A stretch of 64,000 nucleotides of DNA from Brevundimonas sp. (GCF_016742135.1 NZ_JACVCG010000007.1:1-64000); one strand, 5' to 3'; numbered from the stretch's first letter, positions 8,910-20,315 are shown. The notes: generated from the letters alone by a model not told the origin. A program made the numbers and translations.

Positions 8910-10256
8910 TCAGTTCGCCAGAACCTTGGCGAGCGCGGTCGCCAGGATCTTGATGTCAGCCTCGGTGGTGGTCTCGGTCGCGGCGACCAGCAGGACATCG
9001 TCCATGCCGGCCCCGGGTGCGAGGCGGCTGTAGGGCACGCCCGCGAGGACACGTTGATCGGCCAGTTGCTCGACCACTTCCGCGGCCGGCTTCGGCAGCC
9101 TGACCGCAAATTCATTGAAGAAGCGCGGGGTCAGCACCTCCACGCCCGGTATCGCGGCCAGGGCGTCGCGCGTCTTCACCGCCGTCTCATGGTTCAGCAG
9201 GGCCAGCCTCCGCAGCCCCGTCTCGCCCAGCAGGCTCATGTGGATGGTGAAGGCAAGGGTGCACAGGCCCGAGTTGGTGCAGATGTTCGACGTCGCCTTG
9301 TCGCGGCGGATGTGCTGCTCGCGCGTCGACAGGGTCAGGACGAAGCCCCGCTCGCCGTCGGCATCCACGGTCTCGCCGCACAGGCGGCCTGGCATCTGGC
9401 GGACCAGTTTTTCGCGGCAGGCGAACAGGCCGACGTAGGGGCCGCCGAAGTTCAGGGCGTTGCCGATCGACTGGCCCTCGGCGGCGACGATGTCCGCGCC
9501 CATCTCGCCCGGCGACTTCAGCAGGCCCATGGACACGGCCTCGGTCACCACCACGATCAGCAGGGCGCCGGCGGCGTGGGCCGCCTCGGCGATCTTCGTC
9601 ACGTCCGTCGCCGTGCCGAACACGTTCGGGGTCTGGACCACGACGCAGGCGGTGTCCGGCCCGATCTGGTCGATCACGGCGGCCTCGGCGTCGACGGCGG
9701 CGGCCAGCACCTGGGTCTCGACCCCGACGGCGTGGACCACGGTCTCGGTCGCGGCGACATAGTGCGGATGCACCCCGCCCGAGATCACCGCCTTGTTGCG
9801 GCGGGTCACGCGGGTGGCCATCAGCACGCCCTCGGCCATGGCGGTCGAGCCATCGTAGAGCGAGGCATTGGCCACCGGCATGCCGGTCAGGTTCGCGACC
9901 TGGGTCTGGAACTCGTACAGATACTGCAGCGTCCCCTGGGCGATTTCCGGCTGATAGGGGGTGTAGCTGGTCAGGAACTCCGACCGCTGGATGACATGGT
10001 CAACCGTCGCCGGCACATGGTGCTTGTAGGCCCCTGCGCCGCAGAAGAAGGGCACCGTGCCCGCCGTGGCGTTCTTTGCCGCCATGGCGCCCAGCGCCCG
10101 CTCGACCTCCAGCTCGCCTGCCACGCGGGGCAGGTCGACCGGGCCGTCCAGACGGGCAGCTTCCGGCACGTCGACGAACAGGTCATCGATCGATTTCACA
10201 CCGATGGCGGCCAGCATGGCCTCACGGTCGTCGGGCGTCAGGGGGAGGTAGCGCAT
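8910..10256 (-). CDS. gcvPA: Glycine dehydrogenase (decarboxylating) subunit 1
   Basis: 448 residues, the N-terminal half of the split P-protein. It begins [15 protein letters not shown], and [13 protein letters not shown] and [15 protein letters not shown] are strongly conserved segments of GcvPA. It forms the heterotetrameric decarboxylase with GcvPB. A ribosome-binding site (AGGA) precedes the ATG. Between its start and gcvH there is a strong hairpin (10270-10300) that may adjust the relative expression of the P subunits. Confidence 0.97.
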   Translation of the reverse strand: MRYLPLTPDDREAMLAAIGVKSIDDLFVDVPEAARLDGPVDLPRVAGELEVERALGAMAAKNATAGTVPFFCGAGAYKHHVPATVDHVIQRSEFLTSYTPYQPEIAQGTLQYLYEFQTQVANLTGMPVANASLYDGSTAMAEGVLMATRVTRRNKAVISGGVHPHYVAATETVVHAVGVETQVLAAAVDAEAAVIDQIGPDTACVVVQTPNVFGTATDVTKIAEAAHAAGALLIVVVTEAVSMGLLKSPGEMGADIVAAEGQSIGNALNFGGPYVGLFACREKLVRQMPGRLCGETVDADGERGFVLTLSTREQHIRRDKATSNICTNSGLCTLAFTIHMSLLGETGLRRLALLNHETAVKTRDALAAIPGVEVLTPRFFNEFAVRLPKPAAEVVEQLADQRVLAGVPYSRLAPGAGMDDVLLVAATETTTEADIKILATALAKVLAN

Positions 10257-10269
10257 GGCAGATTCCTGG

Positions 10270-10300
10270 CCGGGCAGCTGACTCTTAATCAGCTGCCCGG
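10270..10300 (-). promoter_or_regulatory. Intercistronic hairpin between gcvH and gcvPA
   Basis: CCGGGCAGCTG (10270-10280) and CAGCTGCCCGG (10290-10300) are perfect 11-base inverted repeats around a 9-base A/T-rich loop. In the direction of transcription no T-run follows, so this is more likely an mRNA-stabilising or attenuating structure than a full terminator. Confidence 0.6.
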
Positions 10301-10308
10301 AAGCGGGG

Positions 10309-10674
10309 TCAGAGGGTGGCGAGGAAGGCGTCGTAGGCGGCGCGGTCCATCAGGCCATCCAGCTGCGCGGCATCGGAGACCTTGATCTTCGCGAACCAGC
10401 CCTCGCCCTCGGCATCGGCATTGACGGTTTCCGGGGCGCCGGACAGGGCGTCATTGGCCTCGACCACTTCGCCCGAGACGGGGGCATAGACGTCGGATGC
10501 CGCCTTGACGCTTTCGACGACGGCGAAGCTGTCGCCCTTGCCGACGGTCTTGCCGACCTCGGGCACCTCGACGAACACGACATCGCCCAGCTGGTCGGCG
10601 GCGTGTTTGGTGATGCCGACGGTGGCGACGTCACCGTCCAGTTTGACCCACTCGTGATCCTTGGTGAACTTCAT
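10309..10674 (-). CDS. gcvH: Glycine cleavage system H protein
   Basis: 121 residues, the normal length for the family. It carries the lipoyl-lysine in ESVKAASD (about K57) inside the typical barrel-sandwich segment ending [13 protein letters not shown]. It shuttles the methylamine group between the P, T and L proteins. It sits between gcvT (start 11 bases after the gcvT stop) and gcvPA. Lipoylation would depend on octanoyltransferase LipB, which is encoded at 29911 in this window. Confidence 0.98.
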   Translation of the reverse strand: MKFTKDHEWVKLDGDVATVGITKHAADQLGDVVFVEVPEVGKTVGKGDSFAVVESVKAASDVYAPVSGEVVEANDALSGAPETVNADAEGEGWFAKIKVSDAAQLDGLMDRAAYDAFLATL

Positions 10675-10685
10675 GGTCTGATCTC

Positions 10686-11795
10686 TCAGGCTTTCGGTTT
10701 GCGATAATAGCGTTGCGCCACAAAGGGCATGGCGGTGACGGTGGCGGCAGCAGGCTTGCCGCGCACGATAACTTTCAGGTCCGTGCCGAGTTCGGCAAAG
10801 GCCGGGGGAACGTAGCCCATGGCGATGTTCTTCCCGAGGGACGGCGACGGGCCACCCGAGGTGACGGTGCCGATAACCTTGCCGTCAGCATCGGCGATCT
10901 CGGCGCCTTCGCGGGCGGGAGCCCCTTCCTTGACGTGCAATCCGATGCGGACCCGGGCCGGGCTGTCCGCCAATTCCTTGAGGATACGCTCGGCCCCCGG
11001 GAAGTCCGCGCGTTCCTTGCGCGACTTCGACAGGGCAAAGGTGAGGTTACCCTCCACCGGGCTGGTGGTCGGGTCGATGTCATGGCCGTGCAGGGGAAGG
11101 CCCGCCTCAAGACGCAGGCTGTCCCGCGCGCCCAGACCGATCGGCTTGACGCGGGCGTCTTCCAGCAGGGTATTCCAGATGCGTTCGGCCTGATCGCCGG
11201 GCACCGAAATCTCGTAACCGTCCTCGCCCGTATAGCCCGACCGGGAGATGAAGCAGTCGCATCCGAACATCATCAGACGGGCACAATCCATGAAGCCCAT
11301 CTCGGCCAGCACGGGCTCGTGCGCAGCCATCACCTCGGCCGCCTCAGGCCCCTGGATGGCCAGCAGGGCGCGATCTTCCAGACGCGTCAGGGTGACGTCG
11401 CCTTCCAGTCGCGCCTGAAGCCAGGCAAAGTCCGCGTCCTTGTTGCCCGCATTGACGACGACATAGAGGCCCGCATGGTCGGGCTTGCCCGCCATCAGGT
11501 CGTCCATGATGCCGCCGTCGTCGTTCAGCAGCAGGGAGTATTTCTGCTTGCCGGCCTTGAGGATCTGATAGTCGCCGGGGACGAAGCGTTCAAACCAGCT
11601 CACGGCATCGGCACCCGTGATGCGCGCCTGGCCCATGTGCGAGACATCGAACAGGCCCGCGTGCTCGCGCGTCCAGCGGTGCTCGGCCAGGACACCCTCG
11701 TACTGCACCGGCATGTCGTAACCGCCGAAGCCGACCATGCGGGCGCCCAGCGCCCGGTGCGCCGCATTCAGGGGTGTGGTCTTCAGCTCGGTCAT
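10686..11795 (-). CDS. gcvT: Glycine cleavage T protein (aminomethyltransferase)
   Basis: 369 residues from the ATG at 11795 ([10 protein letters not shown]). The open frame continues upstream to 11993, but that part encodes the riboswitch RNA and is not protein. Conserved GcvT features are the N-terminal [29 protein letters not shown] and the folate-domain segment [15 protein letters not shown]. It transfers the methylene group from aminomethyl-GcvH to tetrahydrofolate and releases ammonia. It is the first gene of the operon and directly downstream of the glycine riboswitch. Confidence 0.97.
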   Translation of the reverse strand: MTELKTTPLNAAHRALGARMVGFGGYDMPVQYEGVLAEHRWTREHAGLFDVSHMGQARITGADAVSWFERFVPGDYQILKAGKQKYSLLLNDDGGIMDDLMAGKPDHAGLYVVVNAGNKDADFAWLQARLEGDVTLTRLEDRALLAIQGPEAAEVMAAHEPVLAEMGFMDCARLMMFGCDCFISRSGYTGEDGYEISVPGDQAERIWNTLLEDARVKPIGLGARDSLRLEAGLPLHGHDIDPTTSPVEGNLTFALSKSRKERADFPGAERILKELADSPARVRIGLHVKEGAPAREGAEIADADGKVIGTVTSGGPSPSLGKNIAMGYVPPAFAELGTDLKVIVRGKPAAATVTAMPFVAQRYYRKPKA

Positions 11796-11838
11796 CGGTG
11801 TCGGGCTCTCACTCGCGGACGGTCGCCCGTCCCGTAAA

Positions 11839-12026
11839 GCCCCCGCTGTCTCGAAGCCTGAGAGATTCCGGCGAACGCGTTCGCCTTGCTCCGTCGGCGA
11901 GCCCTGCCGGGCTCTTTCCAGCGTCTGGTGCGCCTCGCGGTCCTTTTGCCTGAGCGTTTCCGGGGCGGTTGCGCCTTCGGCTCCGGGACCCAAACCATGA
12001 CCCCGATCTCTCCCGCGAGAGCCCGT
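11839..12026 (-). ncRNA. Tandem glycine riboswitch controlling the gcv operon
   Basis: Read on the minus strand, the leader holds two aptamer-like units. The first has GGGAGAG, then GCCGAAGGCGCAA, then CGCTCAGGCAAAAGGACCGCG. The second has GGAAAGAG, then GCCGACGGAGCAAG, then AATCTCTCAGGCT followed by GACAGCGGGG. These are the conserved core elements of class glycine riboswitches in double-aptamer form. The element ends about 45 bases before the gcvT ATG, so it probably senses glycine and turns the cleavage system on. Confidence 0.9.
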
Positions 12027-12034
12027 CTTCCCTG

Positions 12035-12057
12035 TGCGTAGCCGCGACTGGAGTCAA
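12035..12057 (-). promoter_or_regulatory. Promoter of the gcv riboswitch transcript
   Basis: On the minus strand TTGACT (12057-12052) is followed after 11 bases by GGCTACGCA. This fits the Caulobacter TTGACGS-N10-14-GCTANAWC promoter and puts the transcript start at the first base pairs of the riboswitch. Confidence 0.55.
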
Positions 12058-12112
12058 GCGTCCGTGCGGAACCGTTCGGCAAACCTGAGGCTTGTCTCAG
12101 GCGAGGACAATG

Positions 12113-12382
12113 ATGAACACAGGAAGAATGATGCGTAATGTACTGATTGCCGCGGCAGCGCTCGGGCTTCTTGCCACCCCGACCATGGTGCAGGCCCAGG
12201 ATCCCGTCACCGAGGAACAGGCGATCTCGATTGCCGAGCGCCATGGAATGGTCCGGCTGAAAGACGTCGATCGCGAAGACTACGGGTGGGAGGTTGAGGG
12301 CTGGACGGCCGATGGCCGTGAAATCGAGGTCGAGATCAACCACGACGGCACGGTCCGCGAAATCGACATCGACGACGATTGA
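12113..12382 (+). CDS. Secreted PepSY-domain protein
   Basis: About 89 residues from ATG 12113, which has GAGG 6 bases upstream; starts at 12110 or 12131 are possible. A signal peptide ends near MVQAQ. The mature part VTEEQAISIAERHGM ... YGWEVEGWTADGREIEVEINHDGTVREIDIDDD is a compact PepSY module: one helix and an antiparallel sheet ending in an acidic tail. PepSY domains often bind or inhibit peptidases or metals in the periplasm; the specific partner is unknown. It is followed by a strong terminator. Confidence 0.85.
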   Translation: MNTGRMMRNVLIAAAALGLLATPTMVQAQDPVTEEQAISIAERHGMVRLKDVDREDYGWEVEGWTADGREIEVEINHDGTVREIDIDDD

Positions 12383-12403
12383 TCTGAGTTGCCCGCCAAC
12401 ACC

Positions 12404-12436
12404 ACACCCTCCGGTAGCGCTGCCGGAGGGTGTTTC
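12404..12436 (+). terminator. Rho-independent terminator after the PepSY gene
   Basis: ACACCCTCCGG (12404-12414) and CCGGAGGGTGT (12423-12433) form an 11-bp stem followed by TT. It can also serve the convergent gene ending at 12454. Confidence 0.85.
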
Positions 12437-12453
12437 AGTTCGGGTGTTCGGGC

Positions 12454-12912
12454 CTATTCGATCTCGGTGATGACCAGAATGGTTTCCGGGTTGCCGCTGA
12501 ACGCGCCGACCCAGATGTCGTAGACCCCGCTTTGGGGACGGCCGAAGCGGACCTGGGCGTCTCCGTCGCCGAAGCTGTCGTCGTCGCAGTACCACTGACC
12601 GTCCGGTCCGTTGATGATCAGGGTCGTGTCAGAGCCGGAGATCGTCCGGATGAAGAGCGGCGTGGAACCGTTGCCGTTAAAGGTCAGACGGAAGTCGGGA
12701 GCTTCGCCGATATTGCCCACGCAGGCGCCGGGGAGCGCGCCACCATTGACGGGACCGCCCGCGAAGACCTCGACGGTATAGGGGTCATTGGTGAAGCCAG
12801 CCGACAGGCGCACCTGGCCGAAGGTAGGGCTGGCAGAGGGATCCTGGGCGCTGGCGGCCGAGGCTACCAGGCAGAACCCGGCAAGGGTCGTGAGCAACAA
12901 GGACGTCTTCAT
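12454..12912 (-). CDS. Secreted protein with pre-peptidase C-terminal-like fold
   Basis: 152 residues. A clear signal peptide (MKTSLLLTTLAGFCLVASAASAQ) is followed by a beta-rich domain with LFIRTISGSDTTLIINGPDGQWYCDDDSFG and a final SGVYDIWVGAFSG. This layout resembles bacterial pre-peptidase C-terminal domains, which are small periplasmic or extracellular beta-sandwiches. Two cysteines, one near the middle and one in WYCDDD, could form a disulfide. No partner gene is evident, and no enzymatic residues are recognised. Confidence 0.75.
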   Translation of the reverse strand: MKTSLLLTTLAGFCLVASAASAQDPSASPTFGQVRLSAGFTNDPYTVEVFAGGPVNGGALPGACVGNIGEAPDFRLTFNGNGSTPLFIRTISGSDTTLIINGPDGQWYCDDDSFGDGDAQVRFGRPQSGVYDIWVGAFSGNPETILVITEIE

Positions 12913-13001
12913 TCGCTATCTCCATGGACCGGCATGATCGCCTGTCTCAGCCCGCTTACTGTAACGCTTGGTGATCCGCTCGCAACGCAAACTTATCAGC
13001 G

Positions 13002-14054
<1,053 letters not shown>

Positions 14055-14059
14055 CTAGG

Positions 14060-15859
14060 CTACATCCGCTCAGGTGTCGCTATGCCCAGCAGGTCCAGCG
14101 CCAGTTCCAGCTGGGCCAGAGTCGTCCGCGCCAGGGCCAGACGCGAGGCTCGCACCGTGGCATCATCCGCGCCCAGGATCGGACAGGCCGCGTAGAACTT
14201 CGAGAACGACTGGGCCAGTCGATACGCATGCTCGGCCACCAGATGCGGCATGCGCTTGTCATAGGCGTCGGCCACGGCACCCGAGAAGGCGTCCAGCGTC
14301 AGCACCAGATCGCGCTCGGCCGGGTCATCCACGCGGATCGCCGCGTCTGCGGGCACGCCGTCCCCGGCCTTGCGCAGCAGGGATTTGATGCGCACCGACT
14401 GGTACAGCAGATAGGGGCCGGTCTTGCCCTCGAAGCTGGTGAAGCGATCAAGGTCGAAGATGTAGCTGGTGGTCCGGGCGTTCGACAGATCGGCGAACTT
14501 GAGGGCGGCGACGGCCACCTTGTGCGCGGTGTCCTCGAACGCCTCGGGCGAAAGGTCGTCGCCCAGACGGGCTTCCTTCAGCCGCTCGCGCGCCTTGTCG
14601 GTCGCCATGGTGATCAGGTCGTGCAGCTTCAGCACGCCGCCCGCGCGGGTCTTGAAGGGCTTGCCGTCCGGGCCGTTCATGGTGCCGAAGCCCAGGTGTT
14701 CCAGCTCGCCCTCAGAGGCGTAGCCGGCCAGCCGGGCGGCCCGGAACACCTGCTCGAAATGCTCGGCCTGACGTTCGTCGACGACGTACAGCACCAGCTC
14801 CGGGTCGATCCGGTTGCGGCGATCGAGAATGGTGGCCAGATCGGTGGTGCCGTACATGGCCGAGCCCTCCGACGAGACGACCAGCAGGGGCGGCGGGCTG
14901 GGCACCTCGATGACCGAGCCGTCGTCCAGCTTCTTCTTGCGGGTCTCGCCCGGGCCGGCCACGTGCACGACGCGGGCGCCCGCATCCTCAACCAGCAGGC
15001 CCTTTTTCTCCAGATCCAGAATCATGCCCGCCATCAGCGGATCGGCGTCGGATTCCCCGTTCCACAGGTCAAAGGTCACCCCCAGGGCGCCGAACTCGCG
15101 CTCCAGCGCGGAGCGGCTGACCGCGACGAAATGGGCCCACAGCGCGCGATAGCCGGCATGACCGCCCTGCAACTCAGCGGTCGCCTTGCGGGCGCGGTCG
15201 CGGAACTCCGGCTCGGCCTTGGCCCGGGCGGCGGCGGCGGGATAAAGGCGCTCCAGGTCCTCGAGCGTCACCGGACTGTCGGCCGGAAAGGGGCCGTCGG
15301 TGGCCATGAAGGGCGTGCCGAGCCCTTCGTCCGCGCAGGCGACGATCAGCAGGCCCATCTGGAAGCCCCAGTCGCCGAAGTGGGCATCGCCCCACACCTT
15401 GTCACCGCGAAAGCGGAACAGGCGCTTCAGGCTCTCGCCGATGATGGACGAACGCAGATGGCCGACGTGCATCGGCTTGGCCACATTCGGCCCTGCATAA
15501 TCGATGATCACCCGGCGGGCGCGGTCGACCGGCTCGGCACCCCGGCGGGTGTCGTCGGCCATCACCTCGGCGGCGCGTGAGGTCAGGGCGGCGGGAGAGA
15601 CTACCAGATTGATGAAGCCCGGACCGGCCACCTCAACCGAAGTCAGGTCCTCATGGCCCTTGAGGCGCGCGACGACCCGCCCGGCCAGGTCGCGGGGATT
15701 GGTGCCATGTGCCTTCGCCACCGCCATGGCGGCGTTGGACTGAAAGTCCGCGAGGTCGGGACGATCCGAAGCGGTGACCCGAACCTTGTCCGAGGCCACG
15801 CCTTCGGCGGCGAAGGCGGCCGCGACCGCTTCGCCGAGGCGCGATTTCAGATCGGTCAT
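14060..15859 (-). CDS. argS: Arginyl-tRNA synthetase
   Basis: 599 residues, a class I aminoacyl-tRNA synthetase. The N-terminal additional domain ([16 protein letters not shown]) is followed by the HIGH-type motif in [17 protein letters not shown]. The C-terminal anticodon-binding domain ends [21 protein letters not shown], typical of ArgS. As in many ArgS proteins the KMSKS motif is weakly conserved ([10 protein letters not shown] region). The start codon overlaps the stop of the upstream gene by four bases (ATGA), so translation is probably coupled. Confidence 0.97.
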   Translation of the reverse strand: MTDLKSRLGEAVAAAFAAEGVASDKVRVTASDRPDLADFQSNAAMAVAKAHGTNPRDLAGRVVARLKGHEDLTSVEVAGPGFINLVVSPAALTSRAAEVMADDTRRGAEPVDRARRVIIDYAGPNVAKPMHVGHLRSSIIGESLKRLFRFRGDKVWGDAHFGDWGFQMGLLIVACADEGLGTPFMATDGPFPADSPVTLEDLERLYPAAAARAKAEPEFRDRARKATAELQGGHAGYRALWAHFVAVSRSALEREFGALGVTFDLWNGESDADPLMAGMILDLEKKGLLVEDAGARVVHVAGPGETRKKKLDDGSVIEVPSPPPLLVVSSEGSAMYGTTDLATILDRRNRIDPELVLYVVDERQAEHFEQVFRAARLAGYASEGELEHLGFGTMNGPDGKPFKTRAGGVLKLHDLITMATDKARERLKEARLGDDLSPEAFEDTAHKVAVAALKFADLSNARTTSYIFDLDRFTSFEGKTGPYLLYQSVRIKSLLRKAGDGVPADAAIRVDDPAERDLVLTLDAFSGAVADAYDKRMPHLVAEHAYRLAQSFSKFYAACPILGADDATVRASRLALARTTLAQLELALDLLGIATPERM

Positions 15860-16515
15860 CGGTTGATGCAGGTCCCGGGGCTGGTGGCCGTGGCATCGAC
15901 GCAGAAGCGGCTGCCGACGCGATTGAACGCGGCCATTTCCGGCGTCACGTCAAACCCGATCAGGATCTCGAAATTCGCCCCCGAAGTCTGGGCATTGGCC
16001 CGCGGGATGACAATGGTCTGGGATTCGCTGACGCGGGTGCGATCCTGGCCGCCGAACTGAACCGGCAGATCGAAATATTGTTTGGCGAGCACGGCCGTAT
16101 CCCGGCTGGTGACCGCCACCCAGTAGCGATAGGTACGGCCGTCGCCCTCTGCGTTGGGTCCCTTGCCGAGCGAGAACAGCATATTGGTGTCAACCACGAT
16201 GGGGTCGTCGTTGCGATAGCGGCAGTCCGACGTCACGCCCTCGATCTCGCCCGTGTAGCCGACATTGGCGGCCAGGGCCCGGTTGTCGGCCAGTTCTACA
16301 TAGCGGGCGGCGTCGTACAGCACCCGCACGATCGGACAGGGACCGGCATTGGCCTGGCGTCCCAGTGGCAGGATGCGGGCCCGCTCACGAGGTTGCGCCT
16401 GAGAGCCGTCGGCGTTCTGGCCCCCTCCCTGCGGTCGGCTCTGGGCCTGGGCAGTGTCGGGAAGTACGGCCAGCGAAATGGCGGCGACGAAGGCAAGGGC
16501 AAGAACGCGACGCAT
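15856..16515 (-). CDS. Secreted protein of unknown function upstream of argS
   Basis: 219 residues from ATG 16515 ([19 protein letters not shown]), chosen because it begins a clean signal peptide ending AQAQ. The mature protein starts with a Gln/Gly-rich stretch and has a conserved-looking core with [32 protein letters not shown] and four cysteines that could pair. No enzymatic motif is recognised. Similar secreted proteins occur in other Caulobacterales, but I cannot name the family. It overlaps argS by four bases and may simply share its transcript. Confidence 0.75.
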   Translation of the reverse strand: MRRVLALAFVAAISLAVLPDTAQAQSRPQGGGQNADGSQAQPRERARILPLGRQANAGPCPIVRVLYDAARYVELADNRALAANVGYTGEIEGVTSDCRYRNDDPIVVDTNMLFSLGKGPNAEGDGRTYRYWVAVTSRDTAVLAKQYFDLPVQFGGQDRTRVSESQTIVIPRANAQTSGANFEILIGFDVTPEMAAFNRVGSRFCVDATATSPGTCINR

Positions 16516-16654
16516 CTGTGTCTCAACTATTCCCGGGTCTGGTTGGGCCATTTGCCCGGCATCCGAAGGCAACAACATCCCGCTGATAACGGCTAAAGCG
16601 AGGCACCGCAAACGGCTGGTGGCGCGGACGCCCCAAGATGCCTAGTTTGGGGGC

Positions 16655-17623
16655 ATGGATATGTCTGCTTCTGCTCCCTCTGGCCGTCGGCCGCTGGTCG
16701 TGCGTCTGGCGACGCCACGCGGATTTTGCGCGGGGGTCGACCGGGCGATCCAGATCGTCGAGCGCGCCCTCGAGAAGTATGGCGCGCCCGTCTTCGTACG
16801 CCATGAGATCGTCCACAACCGGCATGTCGTCGAGCGGTTGAAGGCCTTGGGCGCGGTATTCGTCAAGGAATTGGACGAGTGTCCGGACGATCGGCCGGTG
16901 GTGTTCTCGGCCCATGGTGTGCCCAAGGCCGTGCCCGAGGCGGCCCGTTCCCGCGACATGTTCTTTCTGGATGCCACCTGCCCCCTGGTGTCGAAGGTGC
17001 ATGTGGAGTGTGAGCGGCGTTACGAGGAGGGTCGGCACATCATCCTGATCGGTCATGCCGGACATCCGGAGGTGGTCGGGACCATGGGACAGTTACCGCC
17101 CGGAGCCATCTCGCTGGTCGAAACGGTCGAGGATGCCAGGACCTTTGAGCGCCCCGGTAACCAGCCCCTGGCTTATGCGACCCAGACGACACTGTCGGTC
17201 GACGACACGGCCGAAATCCTGTCGGTGCTCAAGGCGCGCTTTCCCGAACTGCCGGATCCGCACAAGGAGGACATCTGCTACGCCACGACCAATCGTCAGG
17301 AGGCCGTCAAGCGGCTGGGCGAGGGTAGTGACCTGGTGCTGGTCGTCGGGTCCGCCAACTCTTCCAACTCGGCCCGCTTGGTCGAGGTGGCCCTGAGAGC
17401 GGGCGCCGGTGACGCGCGGCTGGTCGATGACGCCACGGCCATCCAGTGGGAGTGGTTCGATGCGGTGCAGACGGTGGGTGTCACCGCCGGGGCCTCGGCA
17501 CCGGAGAAGCTGATCACCGATCTGGTGGACGCCATCGGAACGCGCTTCGACACGACCGTCGTCGAGGATGACGGGGTGCGCGAAAGCGTCACCTTCAAGT
17601 TGCCGAGAGCCCTCGTGGACTGA
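16655..17623 (+). CDS. ispH: 4-hydroxy-3-methylbut-2-enyl diphosphate reductase
   Basis: 322 residues. The three iron-sulfur ligands are visible in [17 protein letters not shown] and [11 protein letters not shown]. Other conserved parts are the VFSAHG motif and [10 protein letters not shown]. IspH catalyses the last step of the non-mevalonate isoprenoid pathway and makes IPP and DMAPP in the cytoplasm. The gene stands alone between two minus-strand genes. Confidence 0.97.
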   Translation: MDMSASAPSGRRPLVVRLATPRGFCAGVDRAIQIVERALEKYGAPVFVRHEIVHNRHVVERLKALGAVFVKELDECPDDRPVVFSAHGVPKAVPEAARSRDMFFLDATCPLVSKVHVECERRYEEGRHIILIGHAGHPEVVGTMGQLPPGAISLVETVEDARTFERPGNQPLAYATQTTLSVDDTAEILSVLKARFPELPDPHKEDICYATTNRQEAVKRLGEGSDLVLVVGSANSSNSARLVEVALRAGAGDARLVDDATAIQWEWFDAVQTVGVTAGASAPEKLITDLVDAIGTRFDTTVVEDDGVRESVTFKLPRALVD

Positions 17624-17644
17624 CCGGCTTGCAGGCAGCGAGAC

Positions 17645-18217
17645 TTACAGGCCCGGAAGCTTGAAACCCGGCGAACGACGCGGTCGGATGACGATTGCGT
17701 TCTGGCCGCCGGTCAGCGCCTGGAGACGCTCATATTCCGAAGCGGCATCGATCGGCACAACGCCGTCGGCGGTCAGCATGCGGGTTTCGGTCTGGGTCGC
17801 CGGGTCCTCGCGACGCCAGAACATCACGCGGTTGGCCCAGTTTTCTTCCTTGTGGGCGATATCGCCGAACTGGTCATCGATGACATAGCGAATGGTGCCG
17901 TCGATCTGGCCGGTCCCGGCTCCGACGCGGCCAGCCAGCGCCTGTTCACCGGCGGAACGGGTGACGGACTGGCGCTCTGAGGCCAGAATCTGGCGGGCGA
18001 CCAGTTCGGGCGTGACGTCCTGCGGCCGCGGCTGGCCCGGGACGGGGGGGCGCAGGCCATATTCCGGCGGGACCGACAGGGGCGCGCGCGACACCGTCAG
18101 GAACTCATCCGGGGTGACCTTGGTCAGGCCGACGCTCTGGCGGAAGCCCGTGCAGGCCTGAAGGCTGAGACCGGCGACGGCGACAACGGCGAGGGCGAGA
18201 ACTTTACGGCTACGCAT
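17645..18217 (-). CDS. bamF: BamF/DUF3035 outer-membrane lipoprotein
   Basis: 190 residues from ATG 18217 (MRSRKVLALAVVAVAGLSLQAC). The lipobox LQAC ends the signal peptide. The body is DUF3035: TPDEFLTVSRAPLSVPPEYGLRPP, then QRQ-like acidic/basic helices and a C-terminal IRPRRSPGFKLPGL. In Caulobacter this family is BamF, a subunit of the outer-membrane barrel assembly complex, so it is probably anchored on the periplasmic face of the outer membrane. It lies 59 bases downstream of lspA, the enzyme that cleaves lipoprotein signal peptides, as is usual in the order. Confidence 0.88.
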   Translation of the reverse strand: MRSRKVLALAVVAVAGLSLQACTGFRQSVGLTKVTPDEFLTVSRAPLSVPPEYGLRPPVPGQPRPQDVTPELVARQILASERQSVTRSAGEQALAGRVGAGTGQIDGTIRYVIDDQFGDIAHKEENWANRVMFWRREDPATQTETRMLTADGVVPIDAASEYERLQALTGGQNAIVIRPRRSPGFKLPGL

Positions 18218-18276
18218 GGATAGGCTCGGCTCCTGTGGCGCGACGGGCACCTGGGATCTTAGTGAAGACCCTGTGA

Positions 18277-18807
18277 TTACGACTTTTCGTTGGCGACGCC
18301 AACCTCGCGGGCGTCACGCTCCGAGAGGAAGGCGTCCACGATCAGCAGGATCACGCCAATCGTGATGGCGCTGTCGGCGATGTTGAAGACCCACGGGAAC
18401 AGGCCCGTCCCCGAGAAGTCGATGAAGTCGACCACGCCGCCGAAACGGATCCGGTCGATGACATTGCCCAGCGCGCCGCCCATCACCAGGCCGATGGCGG
18501 TGATCAGCAGGCGGCGGTCGGCGCGGGTGGCCCACCAGGCGAGCGCCGCGGCCACGACAACCGAGAAGGTCGACAGGATCCAGCGGCCGGCGCCGCCGCC
18601 GAACAGCCCGAAACTGACGCCGTCATTCAGCAGATAGGTGAACCGCAGATAGGGCGGCCAGATATCCAGCAGACGAAAGCCATTGGGAATGAGCGACAGG
18701 TCGGTCGTTCCCAGCCGGGCCAGGACCCAGGCCTTGGTCAACTGGTCGACGATGATGATCGTCAGGGCAAAGCCGTAGGCGGCCCAGGAGATGCGCGGGA
18801 TGCTCAT
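18277..18807 (-). CDS. lspA: Lipoprotein signal peptidase (signal peptidase II)
   Basis: 176 residues with four membrane segments. The two catalytic aspartates lie in GALGNVIDRIRFGGVVDFIDF and VFNIADSAITIG. LspA removes the signal peptide from prolipoproteins after lipid attachment, in the inner membrane. Several lipoproteins in this window (BamF, the transglycosylase, the fasciclin protein, the M48 protease) are likely substrates. It is probably transcribed together with bamF downstream. Confidence 0.97.
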   Translation of the reverse strand: MSIPRISWAAYGFALTIIIVDQLTKAWVLARLGTTDLSLIPNGFRLLDIWPPYLRFTYLLNDGVSFGLFGGGAGRWILSTFSVVVAAALAWWATRADRRLLITAIGLVMGGALGNVIDRIRFGGVVDFIDFSGTGLFPWVFNIADSAITIGVILLIVDAFLSERDAREVGVANEKS

Positions 18808-18855
18808 GATCGCAGGCGGTTAGCAGGAAGGCGGCATCAGGCGAAGCGAAAACCG

Positions 18856-20142
18856 TCAGCGGGCCATGCGGATCAGTTCGTCGGCCAGTTCGGCGGTCAG
18901 ATAGCCATCGGCCAGCCGCCCGTTGTCGATCTGCCACTGGCGAAGGGCGGCGCGGGTATTGGCGCCGATCACCCCGTCGATGCCCTGGGTGTCATAGCCC
19001 AGGCTGGTCAGGGCGCGCTGGGTCCCGGTTCGCTGCTCCCGGGACAGGGGGGCGTCATCCGGCCATGCGCGGGTCAGGCCCGGCCTGCCCTGGATTCCGT
19101 CGGCGGTCAGGCCGATGGCCAAGGCATAGGAGACCGAATTGTTGTAGCGGCGGATCACATAGTGGTTGGGCAGGGCGAGGAAGGCCGGCCCCCGCGCGCC
19201 CTGGGGCAGCAGGATGGTGGCACCCTCGGCCCGCTCGGCCGCGCTGGGCTCGCCGCCGTGGGCCAGACGCACGCCGCGCGCGCTCCAGAAGGCCCAGTCG
19301 TGGCGCGCCCCTTCGGCCAGCCCATAGTCGAAATTGGCGGGCAGGATCACCTCATAGCCCCAGGCCTGGCCGCGCTTCCAGCCGGCCTGGGCCAGCAGAT
19401 TGGCGGCTGAGGCGAGGGCGTCGGCATCCGAGCCCCAGATGTCGACCCGGCCGTCGCCGTCCTGATCGATGCCGAGCCGCAGATAGTTGTCGGGCATGAA
19501 CTGGGTCTGGCCCATGGCCCCGGCCCAACTGCCCTTCAGACCCGAGCGGGCGCGACGCCCGTCGATGACGATGTCGAGCGCATGCTTGAGCTGGCCCTCG
19601 GCCCAGTCGCGCCGGCGACCGTCATAGGCGAGGGTGGCCAGCGAGCGGATCACGTCAAAATCGCCCTGGACCTGACCAAAGGCGCTTTCCTGAGCCCAGA
19701 TGGCCAGCAGGATCTCGGTCGGGACGCCAAAGCGTTGGACGACGGCCCAGGGCACCCGGTCGGCCCGCTGCTTCGCCTGGGCGATTCGGGCGGGAGTCAC
19801 GGCATTCTGGACATAGGCGCCGGCGGGACGCGAGAATTCCGGCTGGTTGCCGTCCAGCCGGATGACGGTGGGGTCGGGCGACAGGCCGGCCAGTTCGCGC
19901 TCATAGGCGGCGCGGCGGGCGCCGCCGTGACGGTCGAGGAAGCCCTGCTTCCAGCCGTCGAAGCCGGCCTGGTCCGGGGCCGGTGCGGCCGTCGTCGGTG
20001 CGGGCGTGGCCGGCGGCGGCGTCGCGGGCGCGGCAGGCTGCGAGGTCTCGGGCTGCGGCAGCTGCGGCAAGGGCGATTCGGGCAGCATGGGGGCGCAGGC
20101 CGCGACGGTAGCGATCAGGATGAGACGGGTAGAGATACGCAT
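18856..20142 (-). CDS. Lytic murein transglycosylase with C-terminal peptidoglycan-binding domain
   Basis: 428 residues from ATG 20142; a GTG two codons upstream is less likely. The N-terminus is a lipoprotein signal (LILIATVAAC) and is followed by a Pro/Ala-rich linker of about 40 residues. The catalytic domain is of the MltB type: ILAIWAQESAFGQVQGDFDVIRSLATLAYDGRR contains the catalytic Glu, and GAMGQTQFMPDNYLRLGIDQDGDGRVDIWGS is a family signature. The last 70 residues are a PG_binding_1 domain (LTSLGYDTQGIDGVIGANTRAALRQWQ). It cleaves glycan strands of the cell wall in the periplasm. Confidence 0.95.
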   Translation of the reverse strand: MRISTRLILIATVAACAPMLPESPLPQLPQPETSQPAAPATPPPATPAPTTAAPAPDQAGFDGWKQGFLDRHGGARRAAYERELAGLSPDPTVIRLDGNQPEFSRPAGAYVQNAVTPARIAQAKQRADRVPWAVVQRFGVPTEILLAIWAQESAFGQVQGDFDVIRSLATLAYDGRRRDWAEGQLKHALDIVIDGRRARSGLKGSWAGAMGQTQFMPDNYLRLGIDQDGDGRVDIWGSDADALASAANLLAQAGWKRGQAWGYEVILPANFDYGLAEGARHDWAFWSARGVRLAHGGEPSAAERAEGATILLPQGARGPAFLALPNHYVIRRYNNSVSYALAIGLTADGIQGRPGLTRAWPDDAPLSREQRTGTQRALTSLGYDTQGIDGVIGANTRAALRQWQIDNGRLADGYLTAELADELIRMAR

Positions 20143-20315
20143 GATCACGAGGTTTCGGGTCCTGTCGCGAAGGGTCTTCAGGGAGTTGGAGTGTAAGCGC
20201 GCCGCCCCAACAAAGCGTTGCCATGATGGCGGATTCCGGGCGACCGGTGCGGCATCCGGAACACAGAGGCGTGAGGCCCCCCGGCCGCGCCCGGCGGATT
20301 GACCCCACAGGGGCG

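Noticed and set aside
11796-11993. N-terminal extension of gcvT
   Set aside because: The extension is the glycine riboswitch read as protein; the conserved GcvT N-terminus begins at 11795.
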